Assembly (NCBI GenBank): GCA_000467715.1
Contig: AJFK01000309.1
Location: forward strand, 1-46,828
Source of the DNA: Hysterium pulicare CBS 123377
Lineage: Eukaryota > Ascomycota > Dothideomycetes > Hysteriales > Hysteriaceae
DNA: 46,828 nt
Direction: 5' to 3'
Shown: in pieces, positions 21,558 through 33,888 of the stretch
How the letters are laid out: each line of letters begins with the position of its first letter
Position numbering within the stretch: the stretch's first letter is position 1
Program-made: the position numbers and the translations under genes
Notes under the pieces: generated by a model
The model's database searches: none
Told to the model about the DNA's origin: nothing
The model's input: the letters and a program-made list of their open reading frames with translations, nothing else

Positions 21558-24386
21558 TGGGACTGCAGAAGTAAATGGCAGTCACGCGACTGTTGACCCT
21601 TCCGTCTTTACTCTTGATGGGACCATACAATCGCCAGCGCAGTCTCCCATTTCTCGAAAGGAACAGCTTCCCATAATCTCTTACCACGAGTCGCTGCCCA
21701 CATCACCGACGGCCTTTACTCATGTAGACAGGCCAGCGACCTCTTTTATCAATGCTATTGCCCCGGCCGCGAACAGCGTTTCGTCTGCGTCGGAATCTAC
21801 CTCAGAGCCGATGGACGTCGAAACTCCACCTCAGCCGTACGTCCTCATCCCGCAACCTCCAAGATTTGCGCCGTTACCCTACTCTTCAACAAAAACGGGT
21901 CTGGTTTACGATGTACGAATGCGATTTCACTGCGAGCCACTTTCTGCTATGCAGAACATGGATGATATCCATCCTGAGGACCCCCGACGCATCCATGAAA
22001 TTTACGAGGAATTACGGTTAGCTGGCCTAGTTCAAGAATCGGAGGACTCCCAGGACCTCGACCCGGACTTCCAGCTGTTTCGGATTGGCGCCCGTCATGC
22101 AACTGCTGCTGAAATATGCCTGGTTCATAGCTACGATCATTATCTCTGGACGAGGTCCTTGAAGGGTAAGTTAGCAATTCAACCTGACGTATCACAGGCG
22201 TACTAAACATTCCATAGATCGAACGGAGGATGAACTGAACGATATGGCTCGGCGCATGGATTCTGTCTACTTACACAATAGCACGTTCGAATGTGCAACC
22301 CTCGCGGCAGGTGGTGCAATCGAAGCTTGCAGAGCTGTTGTTAATGGGCATGTGAGGAATGCCATTGCAGTAATACGTCCCCCCGGACACCATGCAGAGC
22401 ATGATATCCCCGGCGGATTTTGTTTCTTCAACAATGTTCCGATTGCGGCAAAAGTCTGCCAAGACAACTTCCCCGATAATTGTCGGAAGGTCTTGATCCT
22501 TGACTGGGATGTTCATCACGGCAACGGCGTACAACACGCCTTCTACGACGACCCAAACGTGCTCTATATTTCTTTACACGTACATAAAAACGGAAACTTT
22601 TACCCAAACTTGCCTGATGGAGATCATCTGCATTGTGGAGAAGGCCCAGGCTTGGGTAAAAACGTCAACATTCCCTGGGCCGATCATGGCATGGGCGATG
22701 GAGACTATTTGTATGCGTTTCAAGAAGTGGTCATGCCTATCGCCATCGAATTCGATCCTGACCTGGTCATTGTATCTGCCGGATTCGACGCTGCTGAAGG
22801 CGACGTGCTAGGTGGTTGTCATGTTACACCTGCTTGCTATGCACACATGACGCATATGCTTATGAGTCTGGCCGGTGGAAAAATAGCGGTTTGCCTCGAG
22901 GGTGGTTATAATCTAAGATCTATCGCCAAATCTGCTTTAGCGGTCACCCGAACTCTCATGCTAGAGCCACCGGACCGCCTTGCGGATGTTGAGCCAACAA
23001 GGCTTGGCTTCAGTACCGTTGAATTGGTGAAACGTCAACAGTCGCGATACTGGAAATGCATGTACCCGAAGGAAATGGTCAAGAGTCAGTTGGAACAATT
23101 GGGAAGTCAACGACTGCACGATATTATACGAGCGTGGCAGAGTAAAGAGTTGTTGGACGACCACAACATGAGTTCACTTTTCATCCTTCGAGAACGACTT
23201 TCAAAGTCCTTTGAGAATCAAGTCCTCGCAACGTAAGTTTACACATCTACATTGTGTAAGAAGTGATACTAATGATCATAGACCTCGATACTTTGAAGCA
23301 CGGCCTCTTCTCATCATATTCCATGATCCCCCGGACGTCATGCATGTCCCCAACCCTGCGACTAATAAGATAGAACTTCACAATACTTGGCTGGTATGTA
23401 TTTGGTACAGAGATGTGCTGAACTTCCGCTGACTTTGGATCCGAAGACTGATGTTACCAAGTCTTACGTCGATTGGGCTATCAAGAACGACTTCGAAGTC
23501 ATCGACGTAAACATACCGAAACATATTACCAAGAACGATGTAAGACAAAACAAGAAAATTAATAGAGAAATTGGAATCCATGCTCACTCTATGTTAGGAC
23601 GACGCTCGTTATGTCGAAGGCGAAGAGCACGAAGTACGCGCCAGTGCAACTAGCGAGTTGGCAACCTACCTCTGGGAGAATTACATTGAGTATGTTTTGC
23701 AGAAATAACGTTTAGAGCTAGTACTGACAAACCTGTAGACCCAATGAAGCTACTCACGTATTTTTGATGGGCGTTGGAGCTGCTTACTCCGGTCTAATTG
23801 ATCTTCTGGGCCGGCACGAAGCTTGCACGGATCCCACAAGTCCGATCCAATGCGTTATTTCCTTCGTCGCAGAGAACGCCTTACAATCAATCAAACGCCC
23901 TGCAGATGACTACATTGGAGATTGGTACTATAAGGTAAGCTACACGCATTGAAAATAGAGCTATCGCTCTTAGGATGAGCATCGCTAAGGATGACTTTCT
24001 AGCACTCTCTCGTCTTTGTAGCGAACAACCACGCGGCCTGGGACCCTTCGAGGAGCCGCAAGCTGCGAAGGAAATACGGCAATTTGCGGAAATCTGATTG
24101 CACAAACCTTGGCGAAATGCTCGCAGCGCACAAGGATGAGGTTACGGAGTTCCTTCTGGAAGAAACAGACGATTGGAGGAAACAAGCTCGGCGATCCTCC
24201 CAGGTCGCAGCCAAAGCTAAACCGAATAGCTTTGCTCTAAATATTTCTGATCGAGATGTTAGGGCAACAAGCGTCCCAAATCCGATGAAAAGTCCCGGAG
24301 TGCCTTTGCCTGGCCCTCCGATGGGTTTCTTCTCGGTCTCTCCCAGTTCTCGAAGTCCGCGTAGCCCGATGAAGCGGACTTTCTGA
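21514..24386 (+). CDS. hda1: Class II histone deacetylase HDA1 with C-terminal Arb2 domain, 847 aa, 7 exons
   Basis: This is a zinc-dependent lysine deacetylase that removes acetyl groups from histone tails, typically as a repressive chromatin complex. The exons are 21514-22165, 22218-23232, 23282-23393, 23447-23539, 23598-23689, 23739-23934 and 24003-24386, closing at 848 codons. Residues 1-125 are disordered. The catalytic domain spans about residues 128-530. It shows RPPGHHAEHD (active-site His pair near 275-276), DWDVHHGNGVQHAF (zinc ligands Asp and His near 315 and 317), SAGFDAAEGD (zinc ligand Asp near 408) and LEGGYN (transition-state Tyr near 448), so all key residues are intact. The C-terminal part from about residue 557 (PRYFEARPLLIIFHDPPDV) to the VFVANNHAAWDP strand is the Arb2-like domain fused to fungal HDA1. 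The last 60 residues are Ser/Pro-rich. Intron branch sites such as gctgac support the joins. Confidence 0.96.
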
Positions 24387-25683
24387 GTACCTGCGCCTTT
24401 TCTTAATCGGTTATCTTATCATGTCATCACGGATCAAGGGCTTGCATACTCGGCGTTCTGGAGCTGTCGCCTAGTGGTTTGTTAAGGCACAGCCGGCTAC
24501 GATGGGAATACTATCTAGCTGATCTGGAGAAGCGTTCCAGCGAATTTTGGGGTAGGGGTTTATTTTTCGTCAAAGTATCTTTGATTCAGTATACGGCTGG
24601 ATGAGCTTGTACTGGCCGCTCAAGCAATTAACTGGGATGACGTCGGTGAGCGACTGTCGTTTGATAGAGGTACTCAGCATATAGTGAAGTTCAGTGCTAA
24701 GGAGCACTTAGGCCGACCCATATTTGTATATGAAATGAGACCTAGGATTTAACGTCACTACCGTATTCATGTTGAATTGCTCTGAACTGCTCGTGATGGG
24801 TTCTGAGCGCTGCAAGTCTTCGTTCGAAGCCGCTGGATTTGATGAGATGAGACCGCCGAATCGTTAACGAAAGCGCCGAACCAAAATAGGATCGCTAGGT
24901 CTTAGCAGATCTATTCTTGCCCTAGCGCCAGGGCACGTCAGACTAAATGGAACAACCTCAGGAGAGAACATCTTCACTACAACCCTCGGGCTTCAAACGA
25001 TATCTGCGCATTTCGAGATACTGAAGTGCAGTGGTAGATCGCTCTGCAGCATCCGGATGCTGCCATACTGCTTCGTACATCAACGGCATGATCAAACGAT
25101 GAAACGATCAAACAAATTGAGGTCACGAGCAATTCCGAAAGACCTAGGAACCGGAGTCCTGGATTAGATGCATGTTTGCCTTGCTATTACAATCCTATTC
25201 CCGGGTGCCATATCTCCTCCAAAGGTGCATGCTTATCGGCACACCCCTACTCAGCCCCTCTCTAGCATGCAGGATGTGCTACCACACCTCATGTAGCGAT
25301 CCATTCAATCGTCACGTCTTTCAGTTCCCTAGGCTATTTCGAGTGGCACCGTGTCTGTAGACGCCGCTGATGGTAGGCTGGACCAAAGGGCTTCGCCTTC
25401 TTTGTTGTTCTACGCGCCGACGAGAGCCATTTCCTTTGAACGCAGAATCGAAAGATCGGCCGCTGACAATAGTCTGGTGGCGAGACAAAGAGGTAATACA
25501 TGAAGACAATAGATGAAGTGTGATTCCCTTGTGCATCGTTGATGTGTTCCTTTATTTCTACCCCACTCTTTTGGTCATACGCGTGAGATGTTTGTCTACT
25601 TACCGGTCTTATAATTTCAAGTCAATCCAAGAAACTCCTTTTTTAGTTTCGCTCTGCTTCATATGTACATACAGTATTCCGGC
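24387..25683. other. Intergenic, no gene recognised
   Basis: This 1.3-kb stretch has only frames under 75 codons, such as 25172-25360 (+) and 25536-25321 (-), none with motifs. The first ~200 bp is HDA1 3' flank. The last ~150 bp (T-rich, ending tttttagtttcgctctgcttc) is the likely promoter and leader of the cupredoxin gene. Confidence 0.4.
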
Positions 25684-27018
25684 ATGACGACTGCAAGATT
25701 TGTCGTCGTTGCGTATCTCATCGCGATCGCTTCGGCGCAGGCATCTTCCATATCATCTCTCGCTTCCCTGGTCACCTCTTCTCCATCTTCCACTGCTTCA
25801 AGTGCAGCTCAAACGCATACCGTCGCTGTAGCGCAGAGCGATTTCAGGTTCACACCAGATACGATAAAAGCAAACAAGGGCGATGTTGTTGAATTTCAAT
25901 TTTGGTCCGGAAACCATTCCGTTGCCCGCGCTGATTATGAAAGTTAGTTTTCCCTTTGCTTCTCTTCGATCTTTCTTCGTATCCTGTTTGGCGAGGCATT
26001 TGTCTGCCGAGCTGCTGCTTTGGACATTACGTCCTAGATTGCGTTGAGACCCTATGTTATGAGTGTAATGACTAACAGCTCAAAGGTCCATGCTGGCCAT
26101 ATGAATATACGGGTAAGAACAGAACTGGCTTCTTCTCTGGCTTCTTCCCCGGGGCAGATGTGGATCACGTAAGTAGCATCTATCAAACTGGCGTTACGGG
26201 TGTTGAATTAATTTTGACAGATTGAATCATGGAACCTGACCATCAACGATACGGCACCGATTTGGCTGTATTGCGCCGCCCCTGGGTCATGTATAAACCA
26301 CCAGATGGTTGCGGTCATTAATTTAAGTGAAAACGAATCGCTGGATGTGCAAAAAGCATATGCAGAGAACTCGTCAAGCCTTGTGGTCCCCGGAGAGCCA
26401 GTACCCGCCGAGGCTCCAGCGAGCACCCTTCCATCTGCCTCTTCAACCTCTTCAGCGACTGCTACATCCACCAGTCTCCCCCAACACGAGCATCGTCTAG
26501 CAGGGGGCGCAATTGCAGGAATTGTTCTCGGTATATTAGCCATGCTTGCTCTCTGTGCTGCTTTATGCTTCTACATCGGAAGAGTGAAGTCATTGAAGGA
26601 AAGGCTCAGTCGAAACAACGCAACCGTTGGCCACTCGACGCCCAAATCTCCAGAGACATTCGGAGGCATACCTTATGGCTTTCCGCCAACGCAGCAACAA
26701 AGCGAGTTCGGGAATAGTGGCTTCGGTTACCACCTGCCTCCCTACCAGCACTATCCAGGACCAATATCCGAACCTACGCCCTTAGAAATCAGCCCGAGAA
26801 TGACGGGCGTTGAGCCGAGAGGTTTGGACGGTGACATAAATTCGGTGCACGAGTATGAATATCAAGAAATCGGAAATTCGAATGAAAAGCTGACAATTAT
26901 CTGTAGAATGCGGGATAAGGCTGAACTAGAAAGCCCAATAGCGGGACTACGTTTCGGACCACACGAACTTGAAGCCCCTGAGAAGGCTGCTTTCCGGAAC
27001 CATGACAATATGTTTTAG
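25684..27018 (+). CDS. Secreted cupredoxin-like protein with a single membrane anchor, 379 aa, 3 exons
   Basis: This belongs to the fungal extracellular serine-rich / cupredoxin-fold family. The exons are 25684-25942, 26086-26168 and 26221-27018. An alternative in-frame Met lies at 25663, but the downstream Met gives a cleaner signal peptide (TTARFVVVAYLIAIASAQA). After a Ser/Thr-rich linker comes the cupredoxin domain (about residues 40-155). It has VAVAQSDFRFTPDTIKANKG, then GNHSVAR (probable copper His), and WLYCAAPGSC with INHQMVAVI, supplying plausible Cys, His and Met ligands. A second Ser/Ala/Thr-rich stretch leads to a transmembrane helix (AGGAIAGIVLGILAMLALCA, about residues 226-245). 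A basic stop-transfer segment and a ~120-residue Pro/Tyr/Gln-rich cytoplasmic tail follow. The layout suggests a cell-surface protein. Copper binding and a sensing role are inferred, not shown. Confidence 0.82.
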
Positions 27019-27611
27019 ACTCGTTCTTCTTTTTCGTCTCAGCGTCGGAGTTTCGGATCTCGTGCGATTGGATGATTTAAGCATGTAAAGGACTAAGAAT
27101 GGAAGGGAATTTATACCAGTGGGATTTGGTGCGGGTCAGAGTTTTACGGGTGTTTACCTCTGTCTTAGTCGACTTTTCACGAATGATACCTGTAAGACCA
27201 TGCGTTCAGTTGATTCAAATATTTGCACATGTGCCCATCAAAAGTGCAATTGCGTCTGTCCATTACGTGATTGTACCTGATTGCAACGTACCGGGTTAGA
27301 CGAGCAGCAGATCAGCGGTCTGACGATGACACTCCAGCAACGACTATTATTCAGGCTCATCAATGCCGGTATACCCTGATGTCCAATGATGATACTGATA
27401 CGTAGCGTGTTAGCTTGACCATGTGAAGGTGTTGATATACATTCGCTCGGTTTCTATTGCCACTGACCAGCCCTGATGAGGCTCTTCGCAGTCGCAGCAA
27501 CGTGTGTCGTCAACGTCTTGAGAGATTGTTTTTAAAGTAGTTTTCGGAATGGATGTGAGTGAAAGTGACGAACGCCACCCTCAATTCCAATTCAGTTGTC
27601 GAAGTTTGGGT
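27019..27611. other. Intergenic, no gene recognised
   Basis: This holds the 3' flank of the cupredoxin gene and the promoter side of the cyclin gene. A 66-codon frame (27099-27299, +) has no motif. No repeat or RNA signal was seen. Confidence 0.4.
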
Positions 27612-27924
27612 ATGCTTGCTCGTCGATGTTCTCTTCGGGCTTCGGCTGACATAGCCCGCCTATAATAACAGACATCCTCTCTCGTCCAATGGCTCTAGCA
27701 CGCTGCAAGAAGCGTGGCTTCGACGAGAGCTTGTCCCCATGCCTGAAGCAGACATGTTAAGCAGCGTTTTCTTTGAGACCAACTCTCGGTCTGTCTCCCA
27801 CCACGACTCCTGCAGTCCTCATTCCCCGACTTCTCCTACTATGCCCCTAGGCACTCCTCGACGCCGTTTCTTTGGCTCTAGCACTAGCGGTGGTGCTACG
27901 AAAAGGCTGTCTCTCCACACGTAG
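27612..27924 (+). promoter_or_regulatory. Three uORFs in the cyclin leader
   Basis: Ahead of the cyclin start (27945) lie three upstream ORFs: 27612-27665 (17 codons plus stop), 27689-27760 (23 codons) and 27739-27924 (61 codons, overlapping the second in another frame). The last ends only 20 nt before the cyclin ATG, too close for efficient reinitiation. If the transcript begins upstream, these should restrain cyclin synthesis. The 61-codon frame is Ser/Pro/Arg-rich (TPRRRFFGSSTSGG), resembling a disordered protein end. I tested joining it to the cyclin by an intron (gtagaa at 27921 to ctcag at 27990), but the phase does not fit. Confidence 0.5.
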
Positions 27925-27944
27925 AATCCATATTTCAAACCGAC

Positions 27945-29261
27945 ATGCTCACCTCGTCGCCTACCATCTCTGCTCCCTCTTCCCCCTCAGGACCCTTTAA
28001 TCCCCATCCCCATCCCCATCCTCGCCCTTATCATGCCTCCCGCCGCACCTCTGCCTCGTCCGCCGCGCATTCCCCTCGCTTCTACCCTCAGCTGAGCGCC
28101 AGCTCGTGCCGGCGTTTGGATGCGCCCCATACCACTTCCTCAGCAACAAAGTCTGTTTCCTCCCCGCAATTGGGGGTTTCGCCGCAGTTGCGAAAGAGAG
28201 AGTACTGCGACACTGGCACCCAGTATACACCACCAGGCTACCCACCCACCTATCGCCCCTCATCCCCGGCCTCCACCATCACAAAACCCAAATCCCAAGT
28301 GCGCGACCCTGAGCGAAGTCCTCGGACGACACGAATACCCGCAAAGCGGAGGGAAAACTCTGATAAATCTCCCGTCACGGAGCCTCCAGAGCCTGAATTG
28401 CGGGTAGATCCGCAGCCGGTTTCAAGTATACCGAATGTGCCCCGCTCTGGCAGGGCCGCTGTGGATGGAGAGACACAGAAATCAGGTCAAACTGAGCCAG
28501 CGAAGAATGACGCCGAGAACGCTGAGGCTGCGAGGCAACCTTCTGCATCCAAGCGAGCGAGACCTCAAGAACCCAACGTGAAGGTCATGCCGCTCAAGTA
28601 CGAGACTTGCGATGTCAAGGACCTAGGCGTATTGATTTCCGACATGTTGATGGAACTCGTGAGGCTGAACGACGGCATTCCGCTGCGGGATGGGCAGCTC
28701 ACGAGATTTCATTCCAGGTAGTTCCAATTGAATAATTGTCATGCAATTTAGTCTAACTCGAATACTTACAGAGCTCCTCCTGGCATATCAGTCCGCGATT
28801 ATCTGTTTCGTCTAATCGTTCACGCGACACTATCTCCGCCTATACTATTGTCAATGGTATTTTATGTCGACAAACTATGCGCTCTATACCCCGCGTTCAC
28901 GATCAGCAGCCTAACAGTTCATCGTTTTCTCATAACGGCGGCCACTGTAGCAGCCAAAGGGCTCAGTGACAGCTTCTGGACAAACAGTCTTTATGCAAGA
29001 GTGGGAGGTGTTAGTCTTCGAGAGCTGGCGTTACTGGAACTAGAATTTCTAAGGAGATTAGAATGGCGGATTGTTCCGAAACCGGAGGTACTTGTTGATT
29101 ACTACAAAGGGCTCGTGGAGCGAGGGGAAGGATACGTGATGGAAAAAGAATCGGAGCGTGCGCAGACACCAGGCTCGAGAACTGGGGAGAGCCGACGTAG
29201 CAGTGTTTCTATGATGGACACCGACCAACCAACGTCCAGTGAGCCGGCGCAAACAGGATAG
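27945..29261 (+). CDS. PHO80-like cyclin (PREG/PhoB type), 420 aa, 2 exons
   Basis: This is the regulatory subunit of a cyclin-dependent kinase. In Neurospora and Aspergillus the family member PREG/PhoB pairs with a Pho85-type kinase to repress phosphate acquisition, while others of the family act in polarity or the cell cycle. Exon 1 is 27945-28717 and exon 2 is 28772-29261; the 54-nt intron splits an Arg codon. Residues 1-210 are Ser/Pro-rich and disordered, with many SP and TP sites. The cyclin box starts at VLISDMLMELVRLND and continues as RFHSRAPPGISVRDYLFRL, then YVDKLCALYPAFTISSLTVH, RFLITAATVAAKGLSDSFW, and GGVSLRELALLELEFLRRLE, all diagnostic of the PHO80-like group. The C-terminus is again Ser/Thr-rich. 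The exact partner and pathway cannot be read from sequence alone. Confidence 0.9.
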
Positions 29262-30608
29262 AATACACTACTATCAAGATTTGGATGCAAATCAGTCTAC
29301 ATCTCTACGAGCTTATCGCTACCAACTTGTGTACTAGGTTTCTGTGTCGATTTAGTGGTTTCAGCTCCTTGTTTCCACCTCATAAGTGTTCTATGAGCCA
29401 TATCGCGTTGATGGCCTCCAATGCCTCTCTGCACCGTGGTTCCAACCAAGAGGAACCTACCATGCGTAGTAAGTGATGAGCTGGCTACCTTGAATACCGA
29501 AGAAATGGCAAGCGGAGATGAATAGACTGTCATAGCGGATCATGGCTCCAGAAAGGTACATTGGTACATTGATATATTAGCGTACCACTTTCCAGGTCAA
29601 CGATAGGCATACGAAGTGAGCATGCATCACGGATCGGGCCTTGCGGGATACATCCGGTTGGAACAAACAGATAGATGCTGATAACAGCTTTGGTGATCTG
29701 TCGCCGACGCGAGATAGCGCAAGGTATTTGCTATACTGTAGGGGTTTCTTGGTGGGTTCTTTGGAGGAGTGGGTACTTACCTTGTAGCAACAGCCGGCAT
29801 GATGTGGAGCTGGCAGAACTCCATCTCCGGCTTACGGACATTATAGCATGTGAATGCGGACAGACGGCCGTCAGTAGCAGCCAGTAGACAGCAGTGGAAT
29901 GCTTCGCTGTTGATTTGCTAAGGAAGTTTAAATGGGCGAACTGGTAACGGCGTTGTCTGATGTATGCGCTGGACGAATGATAACTTTGAACCCTTGCAAA
30001 AGTTAGTTCCATGCCCACGTCTGTAGTCCAAGAGTGAGGCTAGCAGCATGGTAGCCACCATCTGCACTCTCTGGCTATTCTGTTAGCATTCCAGAAACGC
30101 CCTCTGTGAGATCGAAGCGCCGCAGGAGTTCAGGACCATCGTCAAGCAGACAACATGGCGCCCATGCTCAGTTGCCTCGCCCTTGTTCGCATCAAATCAT
30201 CCTGGCGGCTTACCGACTTGAAACCGCTTCTCAACTCCACAAAGGCCACCAAGCCCCCCACGATATTTATACCGCCAATTTGCTAATAGGCACGCGAGCC
30301 CTTCAAGACTCGTGAGTTGTGTATTCCAACGCCAAGAGAGGATTTATGTCTATCCTGCTCCGGGTCTGTATACCTAGTAGTGGACGTGTTTCCTCAGATT
30401 TTGGATTGCGGCACAACAGCTCAGTATCATGAGAGTAAGTTTCAACCCGCGCGCCTTCACATTTAACTTTATAAGAGATGTCTCTTTTCAATGCATGTCA
30501 CGAGCTCCCCCAGGTTTTAGACTAGCATAAGTGACGTTTGTCGCGCTTTGACATTGAGCGCAATCCATTCTGCTGCTGTACTACCGCCTTCAGGCTGCCA
30601 CCAGCTAA
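29262..30608. other. Intergenic, no gene recognised
   Basis: This is 1.35 kb with small overlapping frames on both strands (for example 30018-29731 on minus and 30106-30315 on plus) and no motifs. It holds the cyclin 3' flank and the promoter of the next gene. No repeat stands out. Confidence 0.4.
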
Positions 30609-33155
30609 ATGACCGACAGATCTTTTGGCGTGTATAGTCAATCAGACGACCGTTATGAAAACGATATGAACAGCGATATTGGCCGGTGGGAGCGTAGTCG
30701 ACGAGAGTTTGATGCGAATTGGGCACATCAATACCCTGAGGTACGGTCATATGAACCCCCACCACAAACGCCGCCTCTTTCTTCCAACGCGCGGTCTTTT
30801 GCTGACTGAATCTTTCTCTATAGCTTCAGCAAAAGAAAATCGCCAGAATCAGGACGAGTCCCGTCATTACCCGCACACGAGTAGCTCGCCATGGGTCACA
30901 CGAGCGACCATCCTCAAGTGGAGGAGATGCTGTGCTGCCCTTCAGACCCTCCTTACCACCTCCACGAAGAGCGGAGTCGTACTCGCATCCTACACCTCTA
31001 GAAGAATTTCGAAATACGAGAAAATGGCCGCCGCGTGGGTACCGGTCGGATCACTTGTTGACTCCTAAAGAAGCAGAGGATCTGATATGCGCCGGAGCGT
31101 CTACATTCAAGGGATATTGGGATGAAATCCCTAACACACCACCAGGCCATGATCGGTTCTACGCCGTTATGGATTCGGAACATGCCAGCAGGACTGACCG
31201 CGCTCCTTTTCAGCAAAATGCTTACAGAGATATATCGCTGAACCTAACGGGCCCCGCGGATAGCGCATTCCCATGGATATCCCTAGAGCAGCCATGCATG
31301 GCACATGCCTTTGGAAAGAGCCCCGGAACGACAACACTCAACTTTCGCGTCAGCAAATCCGGGACTGTCACGCCTGTCACGAAGTTTGCTGGAAATGTGA
31401 AGCCACGGAAACTGAAGCTGTTGCTAATACTAGACCGCTTACAACAATTGGAAATAGGTCTGGACGAAGAAGTTAGTCTATACTCACTCCTCACTAGGTA
31501 TATTTGGCCCGAAGCATCCTGACATTTGGTTTAATAGGATCCTGACGAACTATATCGATATCTGTACAGCACGCTCATTGAGGACCCAGAGCGATTCAAG
31601 AACCCGCACATTGGGATGGAACAGCAAATCGCGGATCTCATAACTGTTTTGACCCATCCGGATTGGATTGATTTCACAGCACCGAAGAATCAAGTCGTTG
31701 CAAAGTTTTTCGATTCTCCGGATGCTAATAGAAAGCAACATTTCTTTCATCAACTTCTACTCTCTGTTGAACTATACCTCCGTGTTCATTCTAGCGACCA
31801 TACCGACAAGGCGAAGCGGAAGCTTTTACTGCAATTGCCCCCGAAAATTGCCTGGGACTTGGCTGTCGCCCAACGCTGGCTGGAGAATATGTCTATCACA
31901 AAATCTAGGACTTCCTCGCACCAGAGCACATTCAGCTTTGAACTAAAGAGCAAAAAAAGGCAAAAAGAAGCACTTCGAGTATTCGCTAGCACCCTGAAGT
32001 GGCCGAATATTGATGAGATAGACTATGTCCTTGACGAGAAAGACAAGAAGGAGAAGCCCCTGGAGGATCGTTCCGCAGATGCCATGTCCTGGTTCTCGGG
32101 GATAATATTGCCGGGAATAACATTACCGTGGCTGATCATGAATACGTTAATTGATTGCGATCGGGACACAGGGGACACATTGGGATACTTGACGCACATG
32201 TATCCTGCATCAGGCTTCCAATATCGTGCGAATACCTACTGGTCTTCCCAATGCATCATAGGGAAGGTCCTCGGTGCCGCTAGAGGAGTCACCCAAATTG
32301 CCGGCTGGATCGGACCTTGCATTTACACGCCGGATCTCAAGCGCACAGAATGCGTAAGAGTGAGACAGCAAGTACCACCGGAACCTTGGCTTACTCCGAG
32401 AGATGTTGAGTCTATTGATGTACGGACCAATCCCATCGGCGCGGAAGACGACGCCTATCCTATTGGCGACTACGAAGTTCCCATGCCGGATATGGAGGAC
32501 GTGACTGATGTTATTCGAATGGAGAAATTGAGTTTCGTGCCCTACAAGGACCAGCCAAGTTCGAGCCGTCAGGGTCCTGGGGCTCCGCTGGTGTTTGATG
32601 CGGCGATATACTTTGCATGTGGCGGAGAGAGTTGGCCGATGAAGCTTCGATACGATGTTGATTTTGTGCAAGCTTTCCCATGTCATCAAGGACCCCACGG
32701 TAAGCAAGTTATGATATTGCGCGTTGCAAAACTAAGGCTCGAGCTGATTCGCTACCATAGTGCTCTTCTACGATTTCGCTTACCGAGCAATAAAAATCGA
32801 CGACGGTCTCGTGGACATTGATGACTGGGCGCAACAATCAGGCCGCTCATCTCGTCCTTCATCGATTCGCTCTTCTCCTTCCTCCAAGAAATCAATGGCT
32901 CTCACGACCACGACTTGCGAGCTCGCCCATATGCAAGTCAAAAAGGTACTTGCTATCGAAGCGCTCGGTGTGAGTGACAACGAGGTCTTTGCGAGGGCAT
33001 GGTGCGCGCATCATGGTCATAGTGCCGTCGTTGCGAATGTTAAGGAAACGTGCATGGCTTGTGCGATTAGAGAAGCTTATGCGGCGTGTGTGTCAGTCGT
33101 TATCTTCACTGAAGGAGGTAGATCGCATGAGAAAGACGAAGGGGTCAATGGGTGA
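30609..33155 (+). CDS. Large protein of unknown function, 778 aa, 4 exons
   Basis: The exons are 30609-30740, 30824-31471, 31538-32699 and 32761-33155, with introns of 83, 66 and 61 nt carrying gctgac/cctgac branch sites in the first two. The frame closes exactly at 779 codons. The N-terminal ~130 residues are basic and low in complexity. The middle region is rich in helices and aromatic residues (LLTPKEAEDLICAGASTFKG, then DELYRYLYSTLIEDPERFK, IADLITVLTHPDWIDF), followed by a Lys-rich segment (ELKSKKRQKEALRVF) and a Gly/Ile/Pro hydrophobic stretch (WFSGIILPGITLPWLIMNTL) that is too polar-flanked to be a sure membrane helix. A further block FDAAIYFACGGESWPMKLRY and a Cys/Ala-rich C-terminus (CMACAIREAYAACVSVVIF) follow. 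I recognise no named domain. The precise splicing and preserved long frames make it a confident gene of unknown role. Confidence 0.8.
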
Positions 33156-33888
33156 GCATGCCACTGCTTCTACGACCCGTTTCCTTTGCCTTCGACGTCC
33201 TGGTCGGGTCTTGTGGTGCTGCACAGGCAGCTATATTTGGACAAAGGAAGGCTCGTTGTCTGCATGGTGGAGTGTTCATCTACGGTCTATCTTAGGCCAA
33301 AGATTCTTGTGGTTCATGGTTTTGACTGTACATCAGTGCGAATGCCACTGATTTGGGCGGTCGTTGGTTTGAGTTGCTCGATTTGAGCGTATTATACCTC
33401 TAAGCAGATGACGTAGCAATGAGCTATGATTGTATGATTTATGGATAGCATCGAGGAATTTACCAGTCTATCACTACGCGTTTTTTATCTACCCAAGGAT
33501 GATGTATGAAGGCGATCACGTGGATATCGTAATGCCAAGACCTATCTTTTAATATCAGTACTTCTCATCCGCAACGACAATTAGCCGTCGAAGTTTATAT
33601 TCACTTCAAAGCCATTTTATATTCTTCAATCAAGGGTCCATGCATTTTTCTTTTCCTCACCTCAGTGCGCTGCATCGGTACGCATAAAGCGGCCTGCTCT
33701 ACTGCACCTCCGCGTCTTCCACAACATCTCCGAGCGGCCACCTGCATACATAACCTTCCACAACGCCACCACTTCCCGCCTCTCTTCCCAAACTAATCTT
33801 CGTACGACCTCAACTACGACCCACTCATTTCCTACTGCCGATCTTCCCCGCCACATCCTCCCCAGTTTTCCCACCGACAGCAGCCAGC
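33156..33888. other. Intergenic and GID5 promoter/leader
   Basis: This has AT-rich 3' flank up to about 33650, then a C/T-rich leader (33660-33888) typical of a promoter-proximal region. An antisense frame 33874-33662 is the mirror of that leader and has no motif. Confidence 0.45.

Noticed and set aside
27921-27990. Intron joining the 61-codon uORF to the cyclin reading frame
   Set aside because: The only donor-acceptor pair found gives a 70-nt intron that leaves the wrong phase, so the uORF is not an N-terminal exon of the cyclin on this evidence.
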